The notes below the pieces were generated by a model, which did not search any database, was not told the origin of the DNA, and saw only the letters and a list, made by a program, of their open reading frames with translations. Below, piece by piece: positions 26,733 to 35,817 of a stretch of DNA of 64,000 bases; position 1 is the first letter of the stretch; the number at the start of each line of letters is the position of its first letter. Where the stretch lies: NCBI GenBank assembly GCA_016296575.1, contig JAEDJA010000001.1, forward strand, positions 72,171 to 136,170, read 5' to 3'. The DNA is from Treponema sp. (GTDB lineage: Bacteria > Spirochaetota > Spirochaetia > Treponematales > Treponemataceae). The position numbers were made by a program, and so were the translations under genes.

Positions 26733-28459
26733 TTTTCAATAGCCCCCAGTTTACACATTTGTGTACAAAGTTCGCAGCCTACACACATTGTTGGATCAAT
26801 GGCAGCTTTTTTGTTTTTGATTGAAAGGGCAGGACAGCCAAGCTTCATACACATTTTGCAGCCCACACATTTTTCTTCGTTAATTTTAAGTGGGGCTTCG
26901 TGTTTTACGCTTTTCAGAAGGGCACAAGGACGGCGGCTGATTACAACAGAAGGACCTTCAAAAGCAAGTTCTTCAAGAATCACTTTTTCAGAAGCGGCAA
27001 TTTCGTTTGGATCAACTACGCGTACGTGTGAGGCGTCAATTCCCATGGCAATACAAAGGGCTTCCAGATTGATTCTTCCTGCTGGATCGCCATAAAGGTT
27101 TTTTCCGTTTGCAGGATTGTTCTGGTGTCCTGTCATACCGGTGATTGAGTTATCTACGATAATTACTGTGCTGTTACTCTGATTGTAAGCGATTGTAGCA
27201 AGACCAGTCATACCTGAATGGCAGAAAGTTGAGTCACCAATTACGGCAACTGTATGTTTTGCATTTTCAGGATTTGCTTTGTTGAATCCGTGAAGGCCTG
27301 AAACTGAGGCTCCCATACAAAGAACCATGTCGATGGCATTAAGAGGCTGGGCTGATCCCAAAGTGTAACATCCAATGTCACCCATAACGCTGATCTTGTT
27401 TTTTGAAAGAGCATAGAAAAGACCGCGGTGAGGACATCCTGCACACATTACAGGTGGACGAACAGGAATTGGTGAGTCAACTTTTGTTCCTGCTGGTACA
27501 TCCATTCCAAAAGCCTTGCGGATAATGTTCTGGTTGAATTCTCCAGTGATTGGAAGAATATCTTTTCCGTGGCAAGGTATTCCAAGAGAACGAACGTGAT
27601 TTTCAATAACAGGATCAAGTTCTTCTATTACATAAAGTGTTTTTACTTTGGAAGCAAAATCTTTAATCAGTTTAACAGGAAGAGGATTTACAAGTCCCAG
27701 TTTAAGAATACTTGCGTTTTCGCCAAAAACTTCTTTTGTATATTGATAAGAAGTTGAGGAAGTGATGATACCAATGTCGGTTCCACCCATTTCAATCCGG
27801 TTCAATTTTGTTGTTTCAGCGTAATCAACAAGCTTTGCAGTGCGGGCTTCTACTTCCGGATGGCGTCGGATTGCATTTGCCGGAGCCATAATGTATTTCT
27901 GAGGATTCTTTTCGTATTCTTTTGCAGGCACTTCAACACGGTCAGAAAGTTCTACCATGCTCTGGGAGTGGGCAATGCGGGTACATGTTTTGAAAATAAC
28001 CGGAGTGTCAAATTTTTCACTGATTTCGTAAGCTTCTTTTACAAAATCAATACATTCCTGGCTGTCAGAAGGGTCAACCATAGGAACTTTTGACGCAATG
28101 GCGTAGTGTCGTGAATCCTGTTCATTCTGGCTGGAGTGCATTCCTGCATCATCTGCAACAAGAACCAGCATACCGGCATTAACACCTGTATAAGAAATAG
28201 TAAAAAGAGGATCTGCAGCAACGTTCAATCCAACGTGTTTCATACCACAAAGAGAACGTCGACCTGCAAGACTTGCACCAAAGGCAGTTTCACAGGCTAC
28301 TTTTTCGTTAGGTGCCCATTCACAGTAAATTTCTTTGAATCGGGCAGCTTCTTCTGTAACTTCAGTAGAAGGAGTTCCAGGATAGCTTGATACAATGGAA
28401 ACACCGGATTCGTAAAGACCTCGGGCCACTGCTGCATTTCCAAGCAATAATTGTTTCAT
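26729..28459 (-). CDS. iorA: Indolepyruvate ferredoxin oxidoreductase subunit alpha
   Basis: 576 aa. The TPP-dependent catalytic subunit: N-terminal pyrimidine-binding half (LLGNAAVARGLYESGVSIVS, SYPGTPSTEV), TPP-binding half (CAGCPHRGLFYAL, GDIGCYTLGSAQP) and a C-terminal double ferredoxin domain (CVGCKMCMKLGCP and CVGCELCTQMC, about residues 535-570). Full length. Acts in anaerobic fermentation or assimilation of Trp, Phe and Tyr. ACAGGAAATT precedes the ATG; divergent from the GH120 gene. Confidence 0.95.
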   Translation of the reverse strand: MKQLLLGNAAVARGLYESGVSIVSSYPGTPSTEVTEEAARFKEIYCEWAPNEKVACETAFGASLAGRRSLCGMKHVGLNVAADPLFTISYTGVNAGMLVLVADDAGMHSSQNEQDSRHYAIASKVPMVDPSDSQECIDFVKEAYEISEKFDTPVIFKTCTRIAHSQSMVELSDRVEVPAKEYEKNPQKYIMAPANAIRRHPEVEARTAKLVDYAETTKLNRIEMGGTDIGIITSSTSYQYTKEVFGENASILKLGLVNPLPVKLIKDFASKVKTLYVIEELDPVIENHVRSLGIPCHGKDILPITGEFNQNIIRKAFGMDVPAGTKVDSPIPVRPPVMCAGCPHRGLFYALSKNKISVMGDIGCYTLGSAQPLNAIDMVLCMGASVSGLHGFNKANPENAKHTVAVIGDSTFCHSGMTGLATIAYNQSNSTVIIVDNSITGMTGHQNNPANGKNLYGDPAGRINLEALCIAMGIDASHVRVVDPNEIAASEKVILEELAFEGPSVVISRRPCALLKSVKHEAPLKINEEKCVGCKMCMKLGCPALSIKNKKAAIDPTMCVGCELCTQMCKLGAIEK

Positions 28460-28601
28460 TTTTAATTTCCTGTAATCAATTGAAATATTAAAATATATTC
28501 TAGCATATATACGAGCAAACTACAAACTGGAAAGAGGGCTTGTTTGGTTTAGAAATATACAATTATCTAATAGATTTCACGCATCAAGTTTTTTTTACCC
28601 G

Positions 28602-28610
28602 TGGTATAAT
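28602..28610 (+). promoter_or_regulatory. Extended -10 promoter of the GH120 gene
   Basis: TGGTATAAT at 28602-28610, 36 bases upstream of the ATG at 28646; an AGGAG box is at 28632-28636. No convincing -35 was found, as expected for an extended -10 promoter. Confidence 0.5.
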
Positions 28611-28645
28611 GACCTCATCAAATATCTTTACAGGAGATTTTGTAG

Positions 28646-30670
28646 ATGACAATTTATGTAAATGCAACTGCAAAACGAAGTGGACACGGAACAAAAGAAA
28701 GTCCTTTTAAACGAATAAATGATGCTGCACAAGTTGCAAAACCGGGCGATGAAGTACTTGTAGCCCCAGGAATTTACCGTGAGTATGTAAATCCAAAGAA
28801 TGGCGGTACTGAAGATGCACGAATCACATACCGTTCAGAAAAACCTCTTGGAGCAGTTATTTCTGGTGCTGAACCTGTAAAAAACTGGAAACCTCTTGAA
28901 GGCTCAAAAAATGTTTGGGTTGCTCGTATTCCAAACGGTATTTTTGGTGATTATAACCCTTATAAAACTTTGGTTAGTGGTGACTGGTTTATTGCTACGT
29001 TCATTGCACACACTGGGGACGTTTTTCTTAATAACAAATCACTTTATGAAGTTACAGATCTTGAAGGAGTAAAAAATCCTGTAGTTTACGAAATTTCCTG
29101 GGATCCTGATTTTACAGTTTATACCTGGTACACAGAACAGGATGAATCAACAAATGAAACTATAATCTATGCAAACTTCCAGGGAAAAGATCCAAATAAA
29201 GAGGATGTAGAAATTGCAGTTCGTGAAAACTGTTTCTACCCAAGTGAAGAAGGTAAGGGTTATATTACACTTTCGGGATTCAATGTAACAAAAGCTGCAA
29301 CTCAGTGGGCTCCTCCAACAGCTTATCAGGAAGGTATGATTGGTCCTCACTGGTCAAAGGGCTGGATCATTGAAGATTGTGAAGTAAGTCATTCAAAATG
29401 TTCGGGAATCTCTCTTGGAAAATACAAACAGCCAAATAACGACAACAAATGGCTGAAATGGAAATATAAGGATGGAACTCAGACTGAACGTGACAACATC
29501 TGTCAGGCTCAGATTGAAGGCTGGACTAAGGAAAATATTGGTTCTCATATCATACGTCGCTGCGATATTCACGACTGTGGACAGACTGGTATTGTTGGGC
29601 ACCTTGGTGGAGTATTCTCAATTATTGAAGATAATCATATTCACAATATCAATAACAAACGTAACCTGGCAGGAGCTGAAATCGGTGGTATAAAAATGCA
29701 TGCCGCTATTGATGTTATTATCCGCAGAAATCATTTCCATCACTGTTCCCGCGGTTTGTGGCTGGACTGGCAGGCTCAGGGTACTCGTGTTACCCAGAAT
29801 CTTTTCCACGATAATACATTGCCAGCAGATTATAACTGTAACATCAAAAATATGGATGGTTTGACTCCTGGTGAAGATGTATTCCTTGAAGTTTCTCACG
29901 GTCCTACATTGTTCGATAACAATATTCTTCTTTCAGATCATTCATTTAAGCTGCCTACACAGGGAGTTGCAATGGTTCACAACTTTATTGCAGGTGCTTT
30001 TACTGCAGTTGGACGTGGTGTAAACAATGGTGCAGTTTCTAAACCGGCTCCTCGTTATACTCCATACCATGTACAGCACCGAACAGAAGTTATGGGCTTT
30101 ATGACAATTCTTCATGGTGATGCTCGATTCTACAACAATATTTTCGTTCAGAAGGAAAAGCGTCCTGGTATGGTAGAAATTGAAGCTGCCAACAAAAACA
30201 ATGAATGGACAGATGCAAATCTTACTTGCGGTACAATTCCTTACGATGAATATCCAACTCAAGCTGAATGGGAAAAACAGTTTGAAGGTTACTGCGGAAT
30301 GGGTTCAGAGGCCAGTGACCGTTACTACAATCCATTGCCAGTTTGGGCAGGTGGAAACGTTTACTTTAATGGTGCTGTTCCTATGAAAAAAGAAACAGAT
30401 GCACTTAAAGTTGATGGAAAAGCTACTTTTGAACTTACAGAAAAAGATGGAAAATATACATTTAAAACCAACGTATATGACCTTCTTCCAAAAACAAATG
30501 CTGCCTGTATCTGTACAGAAACTCTTGGTATGGCTTTTGAACCTGAACAGAAATTTGAAAATCCAGATGGATCACAGATTGTATTCAATTACGACTTCTT
30601 TGATAATCCACGAGGAGCAAATCCTGTTCCAGGACCATTTGAAGATTTTAAGGGTAGTGTAGAACTGTAA
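28646..30670 (+). CDS. GH120 beta-xylosidase
   Basis: 674 aa right-handed beta-helix enzyme. It follows, from memory, Thermoanaerobacterium saccharolyticum XylC closely: FGDYNPYKTLVSGDWF, WAPPTAYQEGMIGPHWSKGW, GQTGIVGHLGGVFS. The putative acid/base E345 (AEIGGIKMHAAID) and nucleophile D374 (LWLDWQAQGTR) are 29 residues apart, as are E353 and D382 in XylC. No signal peptide, hence cytoplasmic action on xylo-oligosaccharides. Monocistronic; ends at a GGGCTGTCC element that probably terminates it. Confidence 0.9.
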   Translation: MTIYVNATAKRSGHGTKESPFKRINDAAQVAKPGDEVLVAPGIYREYVNPKNGGTEDARITYRSEKPLGAVISGAEPVKNWKPLEGSKNVWVARIPNGIFGDYNPYKTLVSGDWFIATFIAHTGDVFLNNKSLYEVTDLEGVKNPVVYEISWDPDFTVYTWYTEQDESTNETIIYANFQGKDPNKEDVEIAVRENCFYPSEEGKGYITLSGFNVTKAATQWAPPTAYQEGMIGPHWSKGWIIEDCEVSHSKCSGISLGKYKQPNNDNKWLKWKYKDGTQTERDNICQAQIEGWTKENIGSHIIRRCDIHDCGQTGIVGHLGGVFSIIEDNHIHNINNKRNLAGAEIGGIKMHAAIDVIIRRNHFHHCSRGLWLDWQAQGTRVTQNLFHDNTLPADYNCNIKNMDGLTPGEDVFLEVSHGPTLFDNNILLSDHSFKLPTQGVAMVHNFIAGAFTAVGRGVNNGAVSKPAPRYTPYHVQHRTEVMGFMTILHGDARFYNNIFVQKEKRPGMVEIEAANKNNEWTDANLTCGTIPYDEYPTQAEWEKQFEGYCGMGSEASDRYYNPLPVWAGGNVYFNGAVPMKKETDALKVDGKATFELTEKDGKYTFKTNVYDLLPKTNAACICTETLGMAFEPEQKFENPDGSQIVFNYDFFDNPRGANPVPGPFEDFKGSVEL

Positions 30671-30697
30671 TTCCTTCAGATTAAATTTAATTTTCAA

Positions 30698-30754
30698 ATA
30701 GGGCTGTCCCAAAAGTAATGAGCGCTACACTCATTACTTATTGGACAGCCCTAT
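30698..30754. repeat. GGGCTGTCC inverted-repeat element, short copy
   Basis: ATAGGGCTGTCC (30698-30709) pairs with GGACAGCCCTAT (30743-30754), and inside it AAGTAATGAG pairs with CTCATTACTT around cgctaca. The whole 57 bases are almost one continuous hairpin. It follows the GH120 gene by 27 bases, so it can act as its terminator. The core AGCGCTACACTCATTACTTA is identical in the copy at 61712-61834. Confidence 0.85.
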
Positions 30755-30815
30755 TTCTCTAACTTCCTGAAAATTGACAAAACCCTTTATTTTTCATACA
30801 CTAAATCAATTATTT

Positions 30816-30854
30816 GACAGTTCGAAGTCCTTCCTGTCGTAAAACAAAACCAGG
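30816..30854 (+). promoter_or_regulatory. Probable preQ1-I riboswitch aptamer
   Basis: P1 is GACAG (30816-30820) with CTGTC (30834-30838). The loop is TTCGAAGTCCTTC and the tail GTAAAACAAAACCAGG (30839-30854). The loop TCGnAGT and the A-rich tail ending AAAC-AAAAC-nAGG resemble the Thermoanaerobacter tengcongensis preQ1 aptamer as I remember it, and tail AGG can pair with loop CCT to form P2. It lies about 70 bases before a queuosine-precursor transporter gene, the expected target. Downstream, GTCAAC (30854-30859) can pair with GTTGAC (30900-30905), which may be the expression platform. Confidence 0.62.
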
Positions 30855-30922
30855 TCAACTCAAAAAATTCAAATCTGTTTTTTTTACGTTCAAATCTACG
30901 TTGACTTCGCAAGAGGTGTCTT

Positions 30923-31618
30923 GTGAGAAACGAAATTTTAATCGTAGTTTCACTATTGTTGTCTTTCGGTGCAAACCTTTGTGTACTGAAATGTTTTGGA
31001 AAATCCGGTCTTTTTGCCTGGATTGGAATCTGTGCTATTCTTGCCAATATAGAGGTTACAGTTCTTGTAAATGCATTTGGTATGGAACAGACTTTGGGAA
31101 ATACCTTGTTTGCATCAAGCTTCCTTGCCACCGATATTCTTTCTGAACGCTTTGGCAAAAAAGATGCTCAGAAAGGTGTTTGGATTGGAATCTTTACAAC
31201 CATTTCCTTCATTATTTTTTCGAATATCTGGCAGTTTTATGTACCTTCGGAAAATGACTGGGCTCATCCTTTGATTTCAGGACTTTTTGCAAGTACTCCA
31301 CGTATTCTTCTGGCCAGTCTTTTGGGATATGCAGTCAGTGAGCTTGTTGATGTAAAGCTCTATCATTTTTGGTGGGAAAAAACCGAAAAAAAATACGGTG
31401 ACAAAAACCGCTTTCTATGGTTGCGTAACAACGGCTCCACACTGATTTCTCAGGCTGTAAACATTTTTGTGTTCAACTTCGGGGCCTTTTTTGGTATTTA
31501 CGAATTTCCAACTCTTGTAAGTATTACTCTTTCCTGCTATGTAATTTACATTTTTACAAGTCTTCTTGATACGCCATTCGTATATCTTGCAAGAAAGATT
31601 AAAATTACGGAAGAGTAG
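30923..31618 (+). CDS. Queuosine precursor transporter (YhhQ/VUT family)
   Basis: 231 aa integral membrane protein with about six hydrophobic segments. VUT-family signatures: ILANIEVTVLVNAFGM, SSFLATDILSERFGKKDAQK, FASTPRILLASLLGYAVSEL and STLISQAVNIFVFNFGAF. It imports queuine or preQ precursors for tRNA modification. The start is GTG at 30923, with AGAGGTG before it; the box sits in a small CAAGA/TCTTG hairpin. Upstream lies a probable preQ1 riboswitch, which supports the function. Confidence 0.9.
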   Translation: MRNEILIVVSLLLSFGANLCVLKCFGKSGLFAWIGICAILANIEVTVLVNAFGMEQTLGNTLFASSFLATDILSERFGKKDAQKGVWIGIFTTISFIIFSNIWQFYVPSENDWAHPLISGLFASTPRILLASLLGYAVSELVDVKLYHFWWEKTEKKYGDKNRFLWLRNNGSTLISQAVNIFVFNFGAFFGIYEFPTLVSITLSCYVIYIFTSLLDTPFVYLARKIKITEE

Positions 31619-31719
31619 GCTGCTCTTTTTTTTCAAGGAAAATGTCTGTGAAAGTTCCATTTTTTTTACTCCAATTATTTCTTTATGTGTTATACTAAAT
31701 AGACACGGGTGTGAATATA

Positions 31720-31790
31720 AAGGAGCTGTCCCAAAAGTAATGACTGCTACACTAAATGACCGTAATGCAAACTTATTGGACAGCCTCTTT
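31720..31790. repeat. GGGCTGTCC inverted-repeat element, inverted and internally deleted copy
   Basis: AGCTGTCC (31724-31731) and GGACAGCC (31778-31785) form the ends. Read on the minus strand, the body (GTTTGCATTACGG, then CATTTAGTGTAGCAGTCATTA) matches the copies at 58391 and 61712, but lacks their GGTGGTT...AACCACC segment. It ends 24 bases before the thioesterase ATG. Confidence 0.75.
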
Positions 31791-31813
31791 TTGCGTTCGT
31801 TTGATTAATAGAT

Positions 31814-32590
31814 ATGGATAAATTTAAGAATTATTTAACAGAAGATAACATAAGTTTTTGCGGCGAAACAAAAGTTTTGTTTGGTCAGTGTGGTTCTAAC
31901 AAGCATATTCATCTTACTGAAATCATGGAGTACTGTGCGGATTTTGTAATGGAGATGTATACACAGAACGGGCAGGATAGACAGTTTTTAAGTGATCATG
32001 GATACGTTCAGATGGTTTCAAGATCAAGTATACATATCAACAGATTGCCAAAAGAAAATGAAATGATGACAGTTCGTGTCCGTGAAGAAAAACCTGAAGG
32101 TTTCCAGCTTATGCGATATTACGAGTTCATTTCAAATTCTGGCGAACTGCTTGTTCAGGGAAAAAGTCTTTGGGTTATAGTAGAACCATCAACTAGGGCT
32201 ATTGTGGCTCCTGCAAAATTTCAGTACCTTTTACAGTCAGAAGTGCAGACTGAGTTTGAAAGAAAACCAGGCAAAATAAAAGTTCCGGAAGAATTGCAGT
32301 TTTTAGGAGATCAGAAAATCCTTTTATCTCATCTTGATCCAAACGGTCACCTTACAAATGCTAAATACATTAATTTTGCTTTGGATTATCTTCCCGATGC
32401 TTACCAGGAAAAAGAACTTACAGATTTCCGCTTGAACTTCTGTAAAGAAATTAAGAAAAATGAAATAATGCACGTTTATGGTGCCTTTGATGATGAAAAT
32501 AAAAAGATTGTTGTTGTTGGAAAACGTGACAATCCTGAACTCAAAGATAAAATGGAAAGCTCCTTTGAATGTGAACTTTTCTATAAATAA
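31814..32590 (+). CDS. Acyl-ACP thioesterase
   Basis: 258 aa double-hotdog protein of the FatA/FatB-like bacterial family. It releases fatty acids from acyl carrier protein. N-terminal hotdog: CGSNKHIHLTEIMEYCADFV and SRSSIHINRLP. C-terminal hotdog: LSHLDPNGHLTNAKYINFAL, with the Asn/His catalytic pair typical of the family. No Shine-Dalgarno sequence is seen before the ATG, and the 5' region consists of a repeat element, so its promoter is unclear. It may serve lipid synthesis together with FabV. Confidence 0.85.
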   Translation: MDKFKNYLTEDNISFCGETKVLFGQCGSNKHIHLTEIMEYCADFVMEMYTQNGQDRQFLSDHGYVQMVSRSSIHINRLPKENEMMTVRVREEKPEGFQLMRYYEFISNSGELLVQGKSLWVIVEPSTRAIVAPAKFQYLLQSEVQTEFERKPGKIKVPEELQFLGDQKILLSHLDPNGHLTNAKYINFALDYLPDAYQEKELTDFRLNFCKEIKKNEIMHVYGAFDDENKKIVVVGKRDNPELKDKMESSFECELFYK

Positions 32591-32700
32591 TTTAAAAGAA
32601 AGTGTTTTATGGCACAGTCATGTCCTGCCGCACAAAGTTATTGATTTTTATTCGTTAAAGCCGTTATTACAACTTATATCATGCTTTAATATGGATTTTT

Positions 32701-33507
32701 TTAGCAGGCGGGTACAACAAGTTTTTCCAATGCAGTAAGGATAGCTTCCATTGTTGTTGCTGCACTTTCTGTAAGATTTGCTTTAGAATCTTTTTCAGTG
32801 TGGAACATTTTCCATGTTTCAGGTATCTGTCCTTTCATAAGTGCAATGCTTTCGTCTTCCGGAAGAAGTGTGATTGTAACAGCTGGAATACCGCAGGCTA
32901 AAAAACTTGCATTGTCGCTGTAGGCAGTAGGAAGGCAAAGTCCTTTTTTGCAGGCTTCTGTAATCATGGCTTTGGTACGGTTTTCAAGTTTATTATATTT
33001 TTTGATGAAAGAATCTGGGGTTAGGGAAGTAAAGTTCATCTGCGAAATGATAGGAATATTACCTCGTCCACAGGCGTCAAAAACGAATACATCATCATTG
33101 GAAAGCTTCAGTTTTTTAAAAGTTTCTGCCAGTTTAAAAGCGCCCTGATTCTTTACTCCACCAAAAGCTTCTTCTCCGTCCGTAAAAATTAGTCTTACAT
33201 TATGAAAATTCCGGGTTTTTGAAAGATGAAGTGCCCACTGCATTAAAAAATAAACTGCTGCACTGTTGTCATTGGCACCTGGACTTCCTTCAACACGGTC
33301 ATAATGGGCAATAACAGTCTTGATACGGAACATGGGATTATATTTATTTCGTGGAAAATTTACATAAAGATGGTCACGTCCTTCAAATCTAAGAACAGGA
33401 CATGACAGACCGCCTTCTTCAAGGAATTTTTGAATAAAGCTTTTCCGTTGGGCAGAGGAAGCGATAAACTGGTCAAATTTTTCATCTATATGCAGCATTT
33501 CTTCCAT
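32701..33507 (-). CDS. M28-family zinc peptidase
   Basis: 268 aa. Metal-binding pattern of M28 aminopeptidases: VIAHYDRVEGSPGANDNSAA (His and Asp ligands), FTDGEEAFGG (catalytic and bridging Glu), FVFDACG and a late FHTEKDS. No signal peptide. ATG 33507 is preferred over the TTG at 33537, because that TTG is part of a TGTATAAT promoter element on the minus strand. Divergent from the aconitase-family gene. Confidence 0.8.
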   Translation of the reverse strand: MEEMLHIDEKFDQFIASSAQRKSFIQKFLEEGGLSCPVLRFEGRDHLYVNFPRNKYNPMFRIKTVIAHYDRVEGSPGANDNSAAVYFLMQWALHLSKTRNFHNVRLIFTDGEEAFGGVKNQGAFKLAETFKKLKLSNDDVFVFDACGRGNIPIISQMNFTSLTPDSFIKKYNKLENRTKAMITEACKKGLCLPTAYSDNASFLACGIPAVTITLLPEDESIALMKGQIPETWKMFHTEKDSKANLTESAATTMEAILTALEKLVVPAC

Positions 33508-33563
33508 TTTATCATGTTTTTCTGTATAATTATACAATCTTCTATAATATAAGCAGGTAATTT

Positions 33564-35786
33564 ATGAAACTCTGGAACACAGGTGCCTATTTAGAAAATG
33601 GCAAATTAGTTGAAAAATCAAACATTTCGGAAACAGAAGCCCGCAAAAACACAATGGCATGGAATATCATGCAGGGCCACAATACCTCTGGTGATGAAAA
33701 AGCACTTAAGATCAAATTCGACAAAATTACATCCCATGATATTACATACGTTGGTATCATTCAGACTGCTCGTGCTTCAGGTCTTGAAAAATTTCCTATT
33801 CCATATGCCCTTACAAACTGTCACAACTCGCTTTGTGCTGTAGGTGGAACAATCAATGATGACGACCACATGTTTGGACTTACATGTGCACAGAAATACG
33901 GTGGAATCTACGTTCCTCCACATCAGGCTGTTATTCATCAGTTTGCACGTGAAATGCTTGCTGAATGTGGAAAAATGATTCTTGGTTCAGACAGCCACAC
34001 CCGCTATGGTGCTCTTGGTACAATGGCTATTGGTGAAGGCGGTGGTGAACTTGCAAAACAGCTTTTGGGTAAAACTTACGATGTTAATATGCCTGGCGTT
34101 GTTGCAGTTTACATGACTGGAACTCCTGTATTCGGAGTTGGACCTCAGGACGTTGCCCTTGCCATCATCAAAGCTGTATTTGATAATGGTTACGTTAAAA
34201 ACAAGGTAATGGAATTTGTAGGACCTGGAATTAGTAATCTTTCTGCCGACTTCCGTATTGGTGTTGACGTAATGACTACTGAAACAACATGTCTTTCATC
34301 AATCTGGACAACAGACTCAAAAATTGAAGAATTCTATGCAAATCACGGACGTGCTGCTGCATATAAAGAAATTAAACCTACAGGTACTGCATACTATGAC
34401 GGTGTAATCGAAATTGATCTTTCAGAAATCCGTCCGATGATTGCAATGCCATTCCATCCAAGTTGTGCTTACACAATCGATGAAGTAAACGGCAATCTTA
34501 TGGATGTAATTGAAGCCTGCGAAAAACGAGCTAAGGTTTCTTTTGGTGATAAAGTAGACTTCACTCTTAAAAATAAAGTGATCGACGGAAAGCTTTACTG
34601 TGATCAGGGAATTATTGCAGGTTGTGCCGGTGGTTCTTACGAAAACATCTGTGCTGCTGCCGATATCCTTAAAAATGCAAACACAGGTAACGATAAGTTC
34701 ACATTAAGTGTTTATCCTGCTTCTACACCAATCTACATGGAAATTATGAAGAATGGTGCTGCAGTTGAACTTCTTAAAGCTGGTGCTATTGTTAAAACTG
34801 CATTCTGTGGACCATGTTTTGGTGCCGGAGATACACCTGCCAATGGTGCTTTCTCAATTCGTCACTCAACACGAAATTTCCCTAACCGTGAAGGTTCAAA
34901 AATCCAGAGCGGTCAGCTTTCTTCTGTTGCTCTTATGGATGCACGTTCAATTGCAGCAACAGCCGCAAACAAAGGCTTCCTTACAGCTGCAACAAAATAC
35001 GAAGAAGATTATTCAAAGAAACCATATTTCTTCGACAAGTCAATTTACGAAAACCGCGTATACGACTCAAAAGGTGTGGCAAAACCTGAAGTAGAAATTC
35101 AGTTCGGACCAAATATTAAAGACTGGCCAAAAATGGAAGCTCTTGGTGACAATCTTCTGGTTAAAGTTGTTTCAGAAATTCATGATCCTGTTACAACAAC
35201 AGATGAACTTATTCCTTCCGGCGAAACTTCAAGCTACCGTTCAAATCCACTGGGACTTGCTGAATTTACATTGAGCCGAAAAGATCCTGCTTACGTAGGA
35301 AGAGCAAAAGCTGTTCGCGATAAAGATGCTTCAGTAAAAGCTGAAGTAGAAAAAGTATGCAAGGCTCTTGGTGTTTCTGTTTCTGATGTTCAGCTTGGTT
35401 CTACAATCTACGCAACAAAACCCGGTGATGGGTCTGCCCGTGAACAGGCTGCTTCCTGTCAGAGAGTACTGGGTGCTTCTGCAAATATTGCCTGTGAATA
35501 TGCAACAAAACGCTATCGCTCAAATCTTATGAACTGGGGTATGCTTCCATTCCTTTACAAAACAGGTGATCTTGAAGCAAGTAAAAAACTTCCATTCGCA
35601 AATGATGATTACATTTACATTCCAAATGTAAAAAAACTGGTTGCAGAAAAAGCTGATTCTTATAAAGCCTATGCTGTAACTCCAGATGGAAAAGTAACAG
35701 AATTTGAACTTACAACTGGTGATATGACAGACGACGAAAGAAAGATTATTTTGTCTGGATGTCTTATTAACTTTTACCGCGGTTAG
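33564..35786 (+). CDS. Aconitase-family hydratase (YbhJ-like)
   Basis: 740 aa. Shares the aconitase fold with three likely 4Fe-4S ligands, C354 (IIAGCAGGSYEN), C415 and C418 (AFCGPCFGAGD), plus GSDSHTRYGALGTMAIGEGG and a C-terminal swivel domain with RSNLMNWGMLPFL. Size and order match E. coli YbhJ-type hydratases more than AcnA or AcnB. The substrate is unknown. No citrate synthase or isocitrate dehydrogenase is nearby. AGG binding site precedes the ATG; TATAAT at 33543-33548. Confidence 0.85.
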   Translation: MKLWNTGAYLENGKLVEKSNISETEARKNTMAWNIMQGHNTSGDEKALKIKFDKITSHDITYVGIIQTARASGLEKFPIPYALTNCHNSLCAVGGTINDDDHMFGLTCAQKYGGIYVPPHQAVIHQFAREMLAECGKMILGSDSHTRYGALGTMAIGEGGGELAKQLLGKTYDVNMPGVVAVYMTGTPVFGVGPQDVALAIIKAVFDNGYVKNKVMEFVGPGISNLSADFRIGVDVMTTETTCLSSIWTTDSKIEEFYANHGRAAAYKEIKPTGTAYYDGVIEIDLSEIRPMIAMPFHPSCAYTIDEVNGNLMDVIEACEKRAKVSFGDKVDFTLKNKVIDGKLYCDQGIIAGCAGGSYENICAAADILKNANTGNDKFTLSVYPASTPIYMEIMKNGAAVELLKAGAIVKTAFCGPCFGAGDTPANGAFSIRHSTRNFPNREGSKIQSGQLSSVALMDARSIAATAANKGFLTAATKYEEDYSKKPYFFDKSIYENRVYDSKGVAKPEVEIQFGPNIKDWPKMEALGDNLLVKVVSEIHDPVTTTDELIPSGETSSYRSNPLGLAEFTLSRKDPAYVGRAKAVRDKDASVKAEVEKVCKALGVSVSDVQLGSTIYATKPGDGSAREQAASCQRVLGASANIACEYATKRYRSNLMNWGMLPFLYKTGDLEASKKLPFANDDYIYIPNVKKLVAEKADSYKAYAVTPDGKVTEFELTTGDMTDDERKIILSGCLINFYRG

Positions 35787-35817
35787 TCCGATTGATTGAA
35801 TAAATTGGAGTAAAAAA

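Noticed and set aside
30698..30754. Remnant of a complete insertion sequence
   Set aside because: No transposase-coding frame lies between the ends of any copy; the longest element is only 141 bases.
33507..33537. TTG start for the M28 peptidase at 33537
   Set aside because: The codon is part of a TGTATAAT promoter box on the same strand, so it would precede the transcription start.
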